Position numbers and translations under genes: made by a program. Below the pieces are notes generated by a model. It was not told the origin of the DNA and did no database searches. It saw only the letters and a list, made by a program, of their open reading frames with translations. A DNA stretch of 64,000 bases from Rummeliibacillus pycnus_A (lineage in GTDB: Bacteria > Bacillota > Bacilli > Bacillales_A > Planococcaceae): assembly GCF_044359855.1 (NCBI RefSeq), contig NZ_CP132291.1:868001-932000 (forward strand). Reading direction: 5' to 3'. Of the stretch, positions 24,920-33,446 are shown piece by piece; positions within the stretch are counted from its first letter, which is position 1, and the number at the start of each line of letters is the position of its first letter.

Positions 24920-25831
24920 ATGTTGATTAAGTATTATGTCTTGTTGCTTTTAACTTGTTTATTTTGGGCAATAAATTTTGTTGTGAGTAAATCTCTAGTT
25001 GAACATGCTTCACCGATCACCCTGACGACGCTAAGGTATATGATTGCAGTCGTTTGCCTCGTACCTCTTGTATGGTGGAAGGAAAAAAAGATATTGCCAC
25101 CTCGAAGTGCTCTGCTTCCTTTGTTTTTAATGGGATTAACAGGTGTTGTTCTATTTAACCTTTTGCAATTTTTAGCATTAAAGCAGTCAACCGCGACAAA
25201 TATTGGATTAATATCATCGTTAAATATGATTTCCATCGCTGTTTGTTCATTTATATTTTTGAAAGAAAAAATTAATTTGTTGCAATTTGTTTCAATGATT
25301 TTTTCTCTATTTGGTGTCCTTCTTGTACTTTCAAAAGGGCAAATACACTACTTGCTTTCAATGAATTTTAATGCAGGAGATTTATGGATGATCGCTGCTG
25401 TATGTGTATGGGGCCTATTTACGATATGCACCAAATGGGCTATGACCAAAACTTCAGTCTTGATATCTACTTTGTCCTCTGCCATTTTTGGATTGATTGT
25501 TCTCCTACCTATGAGCATTCCTAATTTTACTGTTTCAAATATAAATACTTCTTTCTTAGGGGCTATTCTTTATACAGGCGTAATCTCAACTGTAGTTTGT
25601 ATGATACTTTGGAATATTTGTGTTCAAAAATTAGGTTCTACGACTTCAGGCGTTTTTCTAAATTTCAATCCAATATTTACAGCGATTTTAGCTTGTTTAT
25701 TCTTAGGTGAACAAATGACTTGGATACAAGGAATCGGTAGTGCCATCGTGGTAACAAGTTGTTATTTATTCTCATACTTTGCAACAAAAGAATTGAAAAT
25801 ATTCTTATTTAGAAAGTTAAGATATCACTAA
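24920..25831 (+). CDS. EamA/DMT family transporter
   Basis: A drug/metabolite transporter of about 303 residues with ten membrane helices built from two EamA repeats: LLLLTCLFWAINFVVSKSL opens the first, and LWMIAAVCVWGLFTICTKW the second. LGEQMTWIQGIGSAIVVTS is the typical end. Such carriers export amino acids, nucleobases or metabolites. The start at ATG 24920 is preferred, nine bases after GGGGAGG. A TTG at 24899 is also in frame. Monocistronic, no informative neighbours. Confidence 0.8.
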   Translation: MLIKYYVLLLLTCLFWAINFVVSKSLVEHASPITLTTLRYMIAVVCLVPLVWWKEKKILPPRSALLPLFLMGLTGVVLFNLLQFLALKQSTATNIGLISSLNMISIAVCSFIFLKEKINLLQFVSMIFSLFGVLLVLSKGQIHYLLSMNFNAGDLWMIAAVCVWGLFTICTKWAMTKTSVLISTLSSAIFGLIVLLPMSIPNFTVSNINTSFLGAILYTGVISTVVCMILWNICVQKLGSTTSGVFLNFNPIFTAILACLFLGEQMTWIQGIGSAIVVTSCYLFSYFATKELKIFLFRKLRYH

Positions 25832-25956
25832 AAGGTCAGCCTTTTGGCTGGGCAACTTTACTTTTATTAATATTGCAAGAAGTCAAAGATTCTGTTGTTA
25901 GCACTTTTTAAAAGAAAACAAAGCTTGGTACTAATCATTAGAATGTAAATAAAAAC

Positions 25957-25986
25957 AAAAAAGCAAAGGCTATGCCTTTGCTTTAA
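25957..25986 (-). terminator. Terminator between EamA and copA
   Basis: AAGCAAAGGC-TAT-GCCTTTGCTT stem with an A-run on its left (a T-run on the minus strand). It lies about 65 bp past the copA stop and may also serve the convergent EamA gene. Confidence 0.75.
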
Positions 25987-26050
25987 TTGTTTACATAGAG
26001 TTTAGATATTTTATTTAAATTAGATTTGAACTCAGTTCCAATCAATTACT

Positions 26051-28468
26051 CTATTTTTCTAAACGGATTCTTTGCAATCTTAAAGCGTTTAATACAACTG
26101 ATACGGAACTAAACGCCATAGCAGCACCAGCCACCCAAGGTGCAAGGAGTCCAGCAGCAGCAATTGGGATACCAAGTGTATTATAGGCAAATGCCCAAAA
26201 TAGATTTTGCTTAATATTTCTCATAGTTTTTCGACTCATAATTATTGCATCTGCAATACTATTTAAATCGCCTCGAATTAGAGTAATATCTGCAGCTTCC
26301 ATTGCTATATCTGTCCCTGTTCCGATTGCCATACCAATATCTGCGACTGCTAATGCCGGTGCATCATTGATACCGTCTCCTACCATAGCTACTTTTTTGC
26401 CAAGAGATTGAAGTTTCTTTACTTCCTCTGCTTTACCTTCTGGAAGTACTTCTGCAATAATATGATCCACACTGACTTGCTGACCAATTGTTTCTGCTGT
26501 ACGTTTGTTATCACCAGTTATCATGATTACTTCAATACCCATCTTTTGCAATCGTTTTATAGCCTTTTGAGAAGTATCTTTAATTGTATCTGCCACTGCA
26601 ATTAATCCCCAATATTCACCATTTACACCTACTAACATGGCTGTTTTTCCTTCAGCTTCTAATTCCTCCATTTTAGTTTGAACCATAGAAATATCAACGT
26701 TGTTTTCTTCCATCAACTTACGAGTTCCTACAAGGATTTCTTTTTGGTTAACAACTATTTTGACACCATGACCAGGAATTGCTTCAAAGTTTTGACCAAG
26801 TTGCAATTGTATTCCTTGATGTTGAATTCCTTCTACAATTGCTTCTGCCAGTGGATGTTCAGATGGTTTTTCTGCGGATCCGACTAAAGTTAAGAATTCA
26901 TCTTCATCAATACCATTAGCTACAAATACATCAGTTAATTCTGGTTTACCGTTTGTTACAGTTCCTGTTTTATCAACTACCACGGTATCAATATGGTGAG
27001 TAGTTTCTAGGTGTTCTCCTCCTTTGAATAGGACACCCAATTCTGCTGCTCGACCAGACCCAGCCATAATCGAAGTAGGCGTTGCAAGACCTAATGCACA
27101 TGGACAAGCAATTACTAAAACTGCAATTAAAGCCTCCAATGCTGGTTTAAACTCTCCTGGATCTACCCAAATAATCCACACTAAAAATGTAACAATCGCA
27201 ATACCTATGACGATCGGTACAAAAATCCCCGAAATTTTATCTGCTAATCTTTGGATGGGTGCTTTTGAACCTTGCGCATCCTCCACGACTTTTATTATTT
27301 GAGATAGTGCTGTATCTCTTCCGACTTTCGTTGCTGTCATTTTAATGAAACCATTTTTATTAATAGTAGACCCAAATAGTGAATCACCAGTTGCTTTATC
27401 TACTGGAATACTTTCACCAGTTAACATTGATTCGTCTACAGCTGTATTTCCCTCAATAACTTCACCATCAACAGGTATCTTTTCACCTGGTTTTACTAAA
27501 ATCGTATCTCCAATAACTACTTCTTCAAGTGGAATTTCCTTTTCGATTCCATCTCTTAATACTAGTGCTGTTTTAGCCTGTAGCCCCATAAGCTTTTTGA
27601 TTGCCTCAGAGGAACGTCCCTTTGCTTTCGCCTCAAAAAGTTTACCGAGCAAAATAAGAGTTATTAATACAGCACTTGTTTCAAAGTAAAGCTGTGCCAT
27701 ATTATGTTGCCCAATTGTAATAATTGCTTGATATAGACTATAAAAGTAAGCAGCTGATGTACCAAGTACAACTAAGACATCCATGTTAGCACTTTTATTA
27801 CGTATTGCTTTGTAGGCACTTACATAAAACTGTTTTCCAATAATGAATTGGACGGGGGTTGCGAATATCAACTGTACCCATGGATTCATTAGAAATTCAG
27901 GAGTATAGATAAAGGACGTAAACGAAAAATGCCCAACCATTGTCCATAGTAGAGGAAGAGATAGTAAAGCCGAAAAGATAAATTTTCTTTGTTGTTTTTC
28001 TATGGCTTGCTGACGATGATCTACTACATCTTCTTCACTATTTTTGGAGATTGCTCCATAGCCTAACTTTTCTACATGAGATATTATATCTGAGACAGAT
28101 AGTTCAGAAGGATTGTATTCCACTGTAGCATTTTCAAGAGCCAAATTGACAGAAGCACTAGATACTCCTTCCAATTTATTTAGTCCTTTTTCAATTCTTG
28201 TAGCACAGGCAGCACATGTCATTCCCGTTATAGCAAATTCTTTTTTGTCCTTTGCTACTCCGTATCCAAGATCTTGAATTTTCTTTTCAAAGTCTAGTTC
28301 ACTTAATTTTTCAGGGTTATATTTTATGGATGACTTTTCTAAAGCTAAGTTAACACTTGCTTCTTCAACACCTTCCATTTTCTTCAGCCCTTTTTCAATT
28401 CTTGTAGCACAGGCAGCACATGTCATTCCGGTAATTTGTAAACTTGTTTCTTTTGTTTCGCTGCTCAT
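26051..28468 (-). CDS. copA: Copper-exporting P1B-type ATPase CopA
   Basis: An 805-residue copper pump, close in length to B. subtilis CopA. Two N-terminal heavy-metal domains each carry GMTCAACATRIEKGL (about 14-28 and 82-96). The membrane metal site is CPC in VIACPCALGLATPTS, with phosphorylation loop DKTGTVTNG, the HP motif SEHPLAEAIVEG, and VGDGINDAPALAVAD. It expels Cu(I) from the cytoplasm, loaded by the CopZ chaperone encoded 93 bp upstream. ATG 28468 after GAGGTG. A C-tract box at 28491-28504 directly precedes it. Confidence 0.95.
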   Translation of the reverse strand: MSSETKETSLQITGMTCAACATRIEKGLKKMEGVEEASVNLALEKSSIKYNPEKLSELDFEKKIQDLGYGVAKDKKEFAITGMTCAACATRIEKGLNKLEGVSSASVNLALENATVEYNPSELSVSDIISHVEKLGYGAISKNSEEDVVDHRQQAIEKQQRKFIFSALLSLPLLWTMVGHFSFTSFIYTPEFLMNPWVQLIFATPVQFIIGKQFYVSAYKAIRNKSANMDVLVVLGTSAAYFYSLYQAIITIGQHNMAQLYFETSAVLITLILLGKLFEAKAKGRSSEAIKKLMGLQAKTALVLRDGIEKEIPLEEVVIGDTILVKPGEKIPVDGEVIEGNTAVDESMLTGESIPVDKATGDSLFGSTINKNGFIKMTATKVGRDTALSQIIKVVEDAQGSKAPIQRLADKISGIFVPIVIGIAIVTFLVWIIWVDPGEFKPALEALIAVLVIACPCALGLATPTSIMAGSGRAAELGVLFKGGEHLETTHHIDTVVVDKTGTVTNGKPELTDVFVANGIDEDEFLTLVGSAEKPSEHPLAEAIVEGIQHQGIQLQLGQNFEAIPGHGVKIVVNQKEILVGTRKLMEENNVDISMVQTKMEELEAEGKTAMLVGVNGEYWGLIAVADTIKDTSQKAIKRLQKMGIEVIMITGDNKRTAETIGQQVSVDHIIAEVLPEGKAEEVKKLQSLGKKVAMVGDGINDAPALAVADIGMAIGTGTDIAMEAADITLIRGDLNSIADAIIMSRKTMRNIKQNLFWAFAYNTLGIPIAAAGLLAPWVAGAAMAFSSVSVVLNALRLQRIRLEK

Positions 28469-28490
28469 TTAATGTCACCTCTTCTATACG

Positions 28491-28504
28491 ATTAGGGGGT
28501 ATAT
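28491..28504. promoter_or_regulatory. CsoR/CstR-like box before copA
   Basis: ATTAGGGGGTATAT (minus strand ATATACCCCCTAAT), a half of the G-tract pseudopalindrome recognised by CsoR-family repressors, 23 bp upstream of the copA start. Shorter than the site at 29283. It may be an internal operator or chance. Confidence 0.4.
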
Positions 28505-28560
28505 ATATTTTATAAAAGGAGAGTGCTTTCTCAGCACTCTTCACTTATCATTTCACTATA

Positions 28561-28767
28561 TTATTCGACTTCGTAACCTTGATCATCGATTGTTTCTTTA
28601 ATTTTATCAATTGTTACTTTTTCTTGATTAAATGAAACATCAACTTTACCCGTATCTAAATGCACCTTAACTTGTTCAACACCTTCTAAACTTTCTACAC
28701 TACCTTCGACAGAATTTACACAATGACCACATGACATACCTTTTACGCTTAACGTAATGTTTTCCAT
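28561..28767 (-). CDS. copZ: Copper chaperone CopZ
   Basis: A 68-residue single heavy-metal-associated domain with the metal loop GMSCGHCVNSVEGSVESL (about 10-27), ferredoxin-like fold length and acidic C-terminus (TIDDQGYEVE). It carries Cu(I) to CopA. ATG 28767 lies behind AAAGGAG. The earlier in-frame start would only add KNKGEDI-type residues that are the ribosome site itself. Between csoR relic and copA, the usual csoR-copZ-copA order. Confidence 0.93.
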   Translation of the reverse strand: MENITLSVKGMSCGHCVNSVEGSVESLEGVEQVKVHLDTGKVDVSFNQEKVTIDKIKETIDDQGYEVE

Positions 28768-28910
28768 AATATCTTCTCCTTTATTTTTCATTAATTTTTG
28801 AATGCTTGAATCAATTTCATAAATGCTTTTCTAACTGATAAACGCGAATGTTATCTTAATATACAATCATATAATTCAGATTATACTTCAACTATAATAT
28901 TTGCTTAATA

Positions 28911-29022
28911 TGCCGCTCCAGATGGCGCTTTCCGCGGGCGAGCGGTGAGCCTCCTCGTTCGCTTACGCTCCTGCGGGGTCTCACCTGTCTCGCTTTCCCG
29001 CAGGAGTCGCCATCTTCCGCTT
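28911..29022. repeat. GC-rich imperfect hairpin element, copy 1
   Basis: About 110 bp of strikingly GC-rich sequence in an AT-rich setting. The outer arms GATGGCG (28921) and CGCCATC (29008) enclose inner pairs such as CCGCGGG/CCCGCAGG and GGTGAGCC/GGTCTCACC. It resembles dispersed non-coding repeats seen in Lysinibacillus-like genomes (my recollection). It sits exactly where the C-terminus of the decayed csoR would be, and between the csoR promoter and copZ. Copy 2 is at 56777-56953. Confidence 0.75.
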
Positions 29023-29027
29023 CTTAA

Positions 29028-29244
29028 CGAACACATTCTTTGTTTCAAGTAAGATTTTTTCAACATTATTCAACGCAAATTGAGTTGCAGAATTTGGTTG
29101 ATAACATCATCACACTAAGAATCTCTTTCAATTAATCTCTTTATTTCACGAACCTATCCTTCAATTTTCTTTATAAGCTCAGAATAAGGATTGAGTTCTT
29201 AAACTTAAACTTAAATTTTCATCAGAAATTATTTCATTTTCCAT
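29028..29244 (-). pseudogene. csoR: Copper repressor csoR, decayed
   Basis: CsoR is recognisable only through mutations. The minus strand reads LIKKIEG-stop-VREIKRLIERDS-stop-CDDVINQ, matching the family's IEGQVRGIkrMIeeDrYCdDvlnQ with the Gln and the Tyr codons turned into stops and the copper ligand Cys still visible. A frameshift follows, then ALNNVEKILLETKNVFVK before the GC-rich repeat cuts it off. An RBS (AAAGGAGG) and short leader frame MENEIISDENL remain. CsoR normally represses copZA and is released by Cu(I), so copZA here is either constitutive or under another CsoR. Confidence 0.85.
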
Positions 29245-29282
29245 TTCTGATTCCAGATATATCCTCCTTTCAATTTTAATAT

Positions 29283-29304
29283 TACCATACCCCCCTACCC
29301 TATG
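29283..29304. promoter_or_regulatory. CsoR-type operator in the old csoR-copZA promoter
   Basis: TACCATACCCCCCTACCCTATG; the minus strand CATAGGGTAGGGGGGTATGGTA is very close to the copZA operator of B. subtilis as I recall it (TACCCTACGGGGGTATGGTA). It lies just upstream of the csoR relic's ribosome site. Its good preservation, unlike csoR, suggests a repressor still acts here in trans. Confidence 0.65.
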
Positions 29305-29410
29305 TAAAGAATTATAGATTAAAAAGTAAAATACCCTTATGCTTTAGAAACCAAACTTATTAGAAAAAGAAAAAGAGGTTATTCATCATAGAATATCTCT
29401 TGGAAATAAG

Positions 29411-29450
29411 ATTAAGCCATTTTGAAATAAATAATTCAAAATGGCTTATT
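29411..29450. terminator. Terminator after the multicopper oxidase gene
   Basis: ATTAAGCCATTTTGAA pairs with TTCAAAATGGCTTATT around ATAAATAA, 27 bp beyond the multicopper oxidase stop. Confidence 0.7.
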
Positions 29451-29476
29451 ACCTTAATCTATATTGTTTGTTTTAT

Positions 29477-31003
29477 TTAGTCCACCTTAATTTGTCCCAT
29501 CATGCCATTATCTTCATGTTCAAGAATATGACAATGGAACATATAAATTCCTTTTTGCGTAAACTTAACAGCAATTTTTGCTTTTTGTCCTGGTTTTAAT
29601 GATATTGTATCCTTTAGACCAGATAAATTAGCTGGTGGTTCTTTACCATCAATTGATATCACTTGGAATTGAGCGCCATGAATATGGAATGGATGGTTCA
29701 TTCCCCCCATAGCGTCATTTACATTTTCTATTTCCCAAATTTCTGTTTCATTTTGTTTTTGTGTAAAATCTATTCGATTCGGGTCAAACTTTTGATCATT
29801 GATGGTCACATTTTTCCCCATGCCGGCCAATTTGATGGTTTTTGTGACTTTTTTATTCTTTACTTCATCGGAAATTCTAAGGTGATTTAATTGTGAAATC
29901 GTTTTGTTGGATGTTTCGCTTGTTCCTTTTAAATGAATCGGCAAAATTGTTTTGTTCTCTTCATTTACTAGTGATACTTCATTTTCCTTCACATCTGCTA
30001 AGTCTACAATTACTTCAGCTCTTTCTGCAGGTGCAAGTTCAATCTCTTTTGTCTTAGTCGGCTCATTTAAAAAACCACCATCACTTGCAATTTGTTGGAA
30101 TTCCATACCATTATTAAAATGCAGCGTATACGTTCTCATATTAGAACCGTTTAAAATGCGTAAACGAACTTTTTTACGGTCAACTGTTAATTTTGGATTT
30201 ACAACCCCATTAATTAAAAGAGTATCACCTGTCGTTCCATCTTGATTCAATACTTTGTTATAATCCAGTTGTTTATCTTTTGTAAATGTTTTATCTTGAA
30301 GAATAATTGGCAGATCGTCTTGTCCATAAGTTTTTGGAATATCCAAGGTCTCGCTATTCTTATCATCAATATAAAGTAATCCCGATAAGCCCATGAATAC
30401 TTGTTTTCCAGTTTCATGCATTGGATGTGGGTGGAACCAAAGTGTTGCTGCATCTTGATTGACTGTAAAATGAATGGTCTCTGTTCCTCCTGGCTTTAAC
30501 ACTTTATGCGGGCCGCCGTCTTCGTTACCCGGAATTTCAAGTCCATGCCAATGAAAAGTTGTATCTTCTTTTAAATCGTTTACTAAATGAATTGTGACAT
30601 TCATTCCTTTTTCCACTCGAATCACAGGTCCTAGAAAATTCCCATTATAACCATACGTATTTGTTTTAATGCCATCAAATATTTCTGAAGTACCTTGTTG
30701 AGCTCGAATTGTATAGGAAATGGAATTGTTATCTTTTTGATCTGGATTTAATAATTTTGGAAAAGTTAACTCATTTTTGCCAAGACTACTTTTTAATTCC
30801 GTCATTGATTGGTGGCCCATATTCATAGATGAGTGATCCATTCCGCTCATAGTCTTAGATGAATGATTCATGCCACCCATGTTCATAGATGAATGATCCA
30901 TCCCCTTCATTTCCTTATTAGATAATGAATCTCCATTACTTTGACTACAAGCTCCTAGTAACCCTAGACTAACAATAATGCTCGCAAGCGCCACTTTCTT
31001 CAT
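29477..31003 (-). CDS. Multicopper oxidase lipoprotein (CueO/CotA-like) with Met/His-rich head
   Basis: A 508-residue exported oxidase. The lipoprotein signal ends in LGLLGAC (Cys about 19), followed by a tandem Met/His-rich stretch (MDHSSMNMGGMNHSS..., about 34-67) likely to bind Cu(I). All four copper-site motifs are present: FHWHGLEIPG, WFHPHPMHETG, HPFHIHGAQFQ and MFHCHILEHEDNGMM. It should oxidise Cu(I) to Cu(II) outside the membrane, lowering toxicity. It follows a two-component pair in the same orientation with a 49-bp gap and is downstream of nothing else, suggesting copper-induced expression by that pair. Confidence 0.9.
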   Translation of the reverse strand: MKKVALASIIVSLGLLGACSQSNGDSLSNKEMKGMDHSSMNMGGMNHSSKTMSGMDHSSMNMGHQSMTELKSSLGKNELTFPKLLNPDQKDNNSISYTIRAQQGTSEIFDGIKTNTYGYNGNFLGPVIRVEKGMNVTIHLVNDLKEDTTFHWHGLEIPGNEDGGPHKVLKPGGTETIHFTVNQDAATLWFHPHPMHETGKQVFMGLSGLLYIDDKNSETLDIPKTYGQDDLPIILQDKTFTKDKQLDYNKVLNQDGTTGDTLLINGVVNPKLTVDRKKVRLRILNGSNMRTYTLHFNNGMEFQQIASDGGFLNEPTKTKEIELAPAERAEVIVDLADVKENEVSLVNEENKTILPIHLKGTSETSNKTISQLNHLRISDEVKNKKVTKTIKLAGMGKNVTINDQKFDPNRIDFTQKQNETEIWEIENVNDAMGGMNHPFHIHGAQFQVISIDGKEPPANLSGLKDTISLKPGQKAKIAVKFTQKGIYMFHCHILEHEDNGMMGQIKVD

Positions 31004-31052
31004 ATTTCAACACGTCCTTTCGCACCTATCATACAAAACAGTTGTGTAGAAA

Positions 31053-32096
31053 TTATGTAGAAAGAGGCATTTTTATATAAAAGGTTGTCCCTTCATTTAT
31101 ATGACTTTTTACTGAAATTGTACCTTCATGTGCCTCAACAAGTTTTTTGGTTATTGTCATCCCAATTCCACTGCCAGCATAGCGATTTTCCCCCCGATAA
31201 TTTCGATCAAATATCTTTTGACTTGTTTCTTTATCCATTCCTACTCCATTATCGTGTATTAGAATCTTAAAATAGTTGTCTTCTGTTAATAATTTTATGG
31301 AGATAAGACCTTCTTTTTGAACATGGTACATAGCGTTTTTTATGATATTATGAAGAATTTGATTTAACCTGAGCTCGTCAACTTTAGTACAGATTGTTTT
31401 ATCTAAATCCAATTCTAGCTGAATTTTTTTTTCAAGTAATTCACTGGCTATCCCTATAACAGATTTCTCAATTAGATTTGCTATTGCCTGTTCTTTTTTC
31501 ACCACTTTAAATGTAGGATTATTAATATCATTTAAGGTATCTAATTCACCTACGAGGGCTATTAGTCGGTCTATTTCCTCAACACAAGCATGCAAACGAT
31601 CTGGAGTAGCTGTCCAAACACCATCCTCAAAAGCACTTAAATAACTTTTAATCGATGCCAATGGGTTTCGAATTTCATGGGCAAGATCCTGTGTCATTTC
31701 TTTTCTTCGAATTTCATAGGTTCTTAATGTTTCATCAAGTTTTAATAATGATTGACCTAATTGGCCAATTTGATCATCGACTGTGTATTTTATTCTTAAG
31801 TTACGTTTTCCTTGAACAAGAAATAATGCGAAATTATTCATTTCTTGAATGGGCTTTGCTAATGCCCGTGCAATTAATAAACTAGAAATGAGGATGACAA
31901 TAAGTAATAATGCTATAGACCAAAATGCAGTTTCCCTTAATGCCATATCAAAATGGTGTATGACTTCTTGAGAATCAGTAAGATGAAGCATCATTAAATG
32001 TTCATGACCTTTATAAAGCAAAATACCCGTGATAATTAAAAGCATGCTTAAAGTGAAAATCGCTATGATGAATGCAACTTTTATGTTAAATTTCAT
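31053..32096 (-). CDS. Sensor histidine kinase next to the multicopper oxidase
   Basis: A 347-residue kinase. TM1 (about 7-27), a short extracellular loop of about 30 residues containing HEHLMMLHL and HHFDM, TM2 (about 60-80), HAMP, the DLAHEIRNPLASIKSYLSAF phosphoacceptor, and ATPase motifs ILHNIIKNAMYH, IHDNGVGMD and GSGIGMTITKKLVEAH. The His/Met-rich loop could bind copper directly (inference). Start at ATG 32096, overlapping the regulator stop by 11 nt. A longer reading would extend further into that gene. Confidence 0.85.
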   Translation of the reverse strand: MKFNIKVAFIIAIFTLSMLLIITGILLYKGHEHLMMLHLTDSQEVIHHFDMALRETAFWSIALLLIVILISSLLIARALAKPIQEMNNFALFLVQGKRNLRIKYTVDDQIGQLGQSLLKLDETLRTYEIRRKEMTQDLAHEIRNPLASIKSYLSAFEDGVWTATPDRLHACVEEIDRLIALVGELDTLNDINNPTFKVVKKEQAIANLIEKSVIGIASELLEKKIQLELDLDKTICTKVDELRLNQILHNIIKNAMYHVQKEGLISIKLLTEDNYFKILIHDNGVGMDKETSQKIFDRNYRGENRYAGSGIGMTITKKLVEAHEGTISVKSHINEGTTFYIKMPLST

Positions 32097-32754
32097 TTTC
32101 CACAACCTTTTCATCCATCTTATATCCAAGGCCAAAAACGGTTTGAATATATTCATTCTTTATTTTTTTTCGGATATTTTTAATATGTTGATCAACAACA
32201 CGAGGATTAATATCTGTATGAAATCCAAACACTTTTTTAATAATGTCATCTCGGCTAAAGACTTTTTTAGGATTTTCGACTAATAGCAGTAAGATACTAA
32301 ACTCATGCTGTGTTAACTGAATACTTTCTTGATTTAATAATATTCGTCTTTCATTCTTGTGAATTTTTAACTGTCCAAATTGAATTATTTGCTTTTTGTG
32401 TGAATTAGGTAATAGCCTTTCAGCTCTCACTAATATTTCCTTAGGGTGAAATGGTTTTACTACATAATCATCTGCACCTATCTCAAATCCCTTTAATTTA
32501 TCATCAATCGAGATTTTTGCTGTTAGCATTATTACTGGAATTTCATAATTCAACTTTACGTATTGGCATATATCCTCCCCTGCCATATCTGGTAACATTA
32601 AATCCAAAATAATCATATCTAAAGGTACTTTATCCGCTATTTGAATTGCTGATTCGCCCGTATGTGCAACATAAGTGGTATCTCCATTCTTTTCAAAATA
32701 AGATACCAATACATTTGTAATTTTTTCTTCATCATCTACGATTAATACTTTCAT
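32086..32754 (-). CDS. OmpR-family response regulator of the copper island
   Basis: A 222-residue regulator: VDDEEK acidic pocket, phosphorylation site MIILDLMLPDMAGEDI, MLTAKISIDDKL and DDYVVKPFHPKE in the receiver. The winged helix has FSRDDIIKKVFGFHTDINPRVVDQHIKNIRKKI and TVFGLGYKMDE. ATG 32754 is used because GGTGG precedes it and the conserved MKVLIVDD begins there. Upstream codons are poorly supported. With the overlapping kinase and the oxidase gene it forms a CusRS-like unit by position. No mapped binding site. Confidence 0.85.
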   Translation of the reverse strand: MKVLIVDDEEKITNVLVSYFEKNGDTTYVAHTGESAIQIADKVPLDMIILDLMLPDMAGEDICQYVKLNYEIPVIMLTAKISIDDKLKGFEIGADDYVVKPFHPKEILVRAERLLPNSHKKQIIQFGQLKIHKNERRILLNQESIQLTQHEFSILLLLVENPKKVFSRDDIIKKVFGFHTDINPRVVDQHIKNIRKKIKNEYIQTVFGLGYKMDEKVVENEI

Positions 32755-32954
32755 GCTTAATTTCCACCTACTTTCTATGGATCTCAACACCTATATTTAA
32801 AATATACTCTATTTACTTCAATATTTGTCGCTATGCCGGAACCCACTGACAACTTTAACATTTTTGCAGACACCGTCTAATTGTTTTTTTGTTCTAGGCT
32901 AGTCCTCTAAATAAATTAACTGTTGTATTATTAGATATTTGACAAACTGAAATA

Positions 32955-33114
32955 TACATTTTTTCAACTCGAACTTCAAAAATTCATGATGAAATTGTTC
33001 AACTAGTTAATGAAGGTATGACAAAAACCTCTACTTTTTGTACAGGATGAATCTCACTCTATCGGTAAAATGATTTCTAGAAATGTAGAGATCGTTGAGG
33101 ATTTTAATAAATAA
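32955..33114 (+). pseudogene. Unidentified coding relic
   Basis: Plus-strand peptide-like stretch IFSTRTSKIHDEIVQLVNEGMTK, a small frame change near 33040, then QDESHSIGKMISRNVEIVEDFNK and a stop. Composition suggests the tail of a soluble protein. I do not recognise it. Otherwise the 690-bp gap 32755-33446 holds only this and the hairpin at 33154. Confidence 0.35.
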
Positions 33115-33153
33115 GAACAATTTAGCAAGTTGTTTAATAGGAAAATAATAAAA

Positions 33154-33184
33154 AAACTCGACCCATGAATAATGGATCGAGTTT
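33154..33184 (-). terminator. Hairpin terminator
   Basis: AAACTCGACCCAT pairs with ATGGATCGAGTTT; the A-run on the left gives a T-run on the minus strand. It is 260 bp beyond the MFS gene and is its nearest terminator. Confidence 0.6.
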
Positions 33185-33446
33185 AAAAGCTACATGATAC
33201 TTTATACAGAATCTTATTTTGTATGTAATTTAGTATTTTAAACATGTACTTACAACCCTCGTTATTACTTAAATTAGTCCTATCAAATGCAATTATTTTA
33301 TGACTACATCGATGTTATTCATAGTGAAATTAAAAGTAAACTTAATAAACATACACAAAAAAGAGCTATAAAAGAAGAGATAATTTTCCAGAACAATCTT
33401 ATTTTCGGTTTTAAGAATATGATTAAACCTATTACAATTCCAACAA

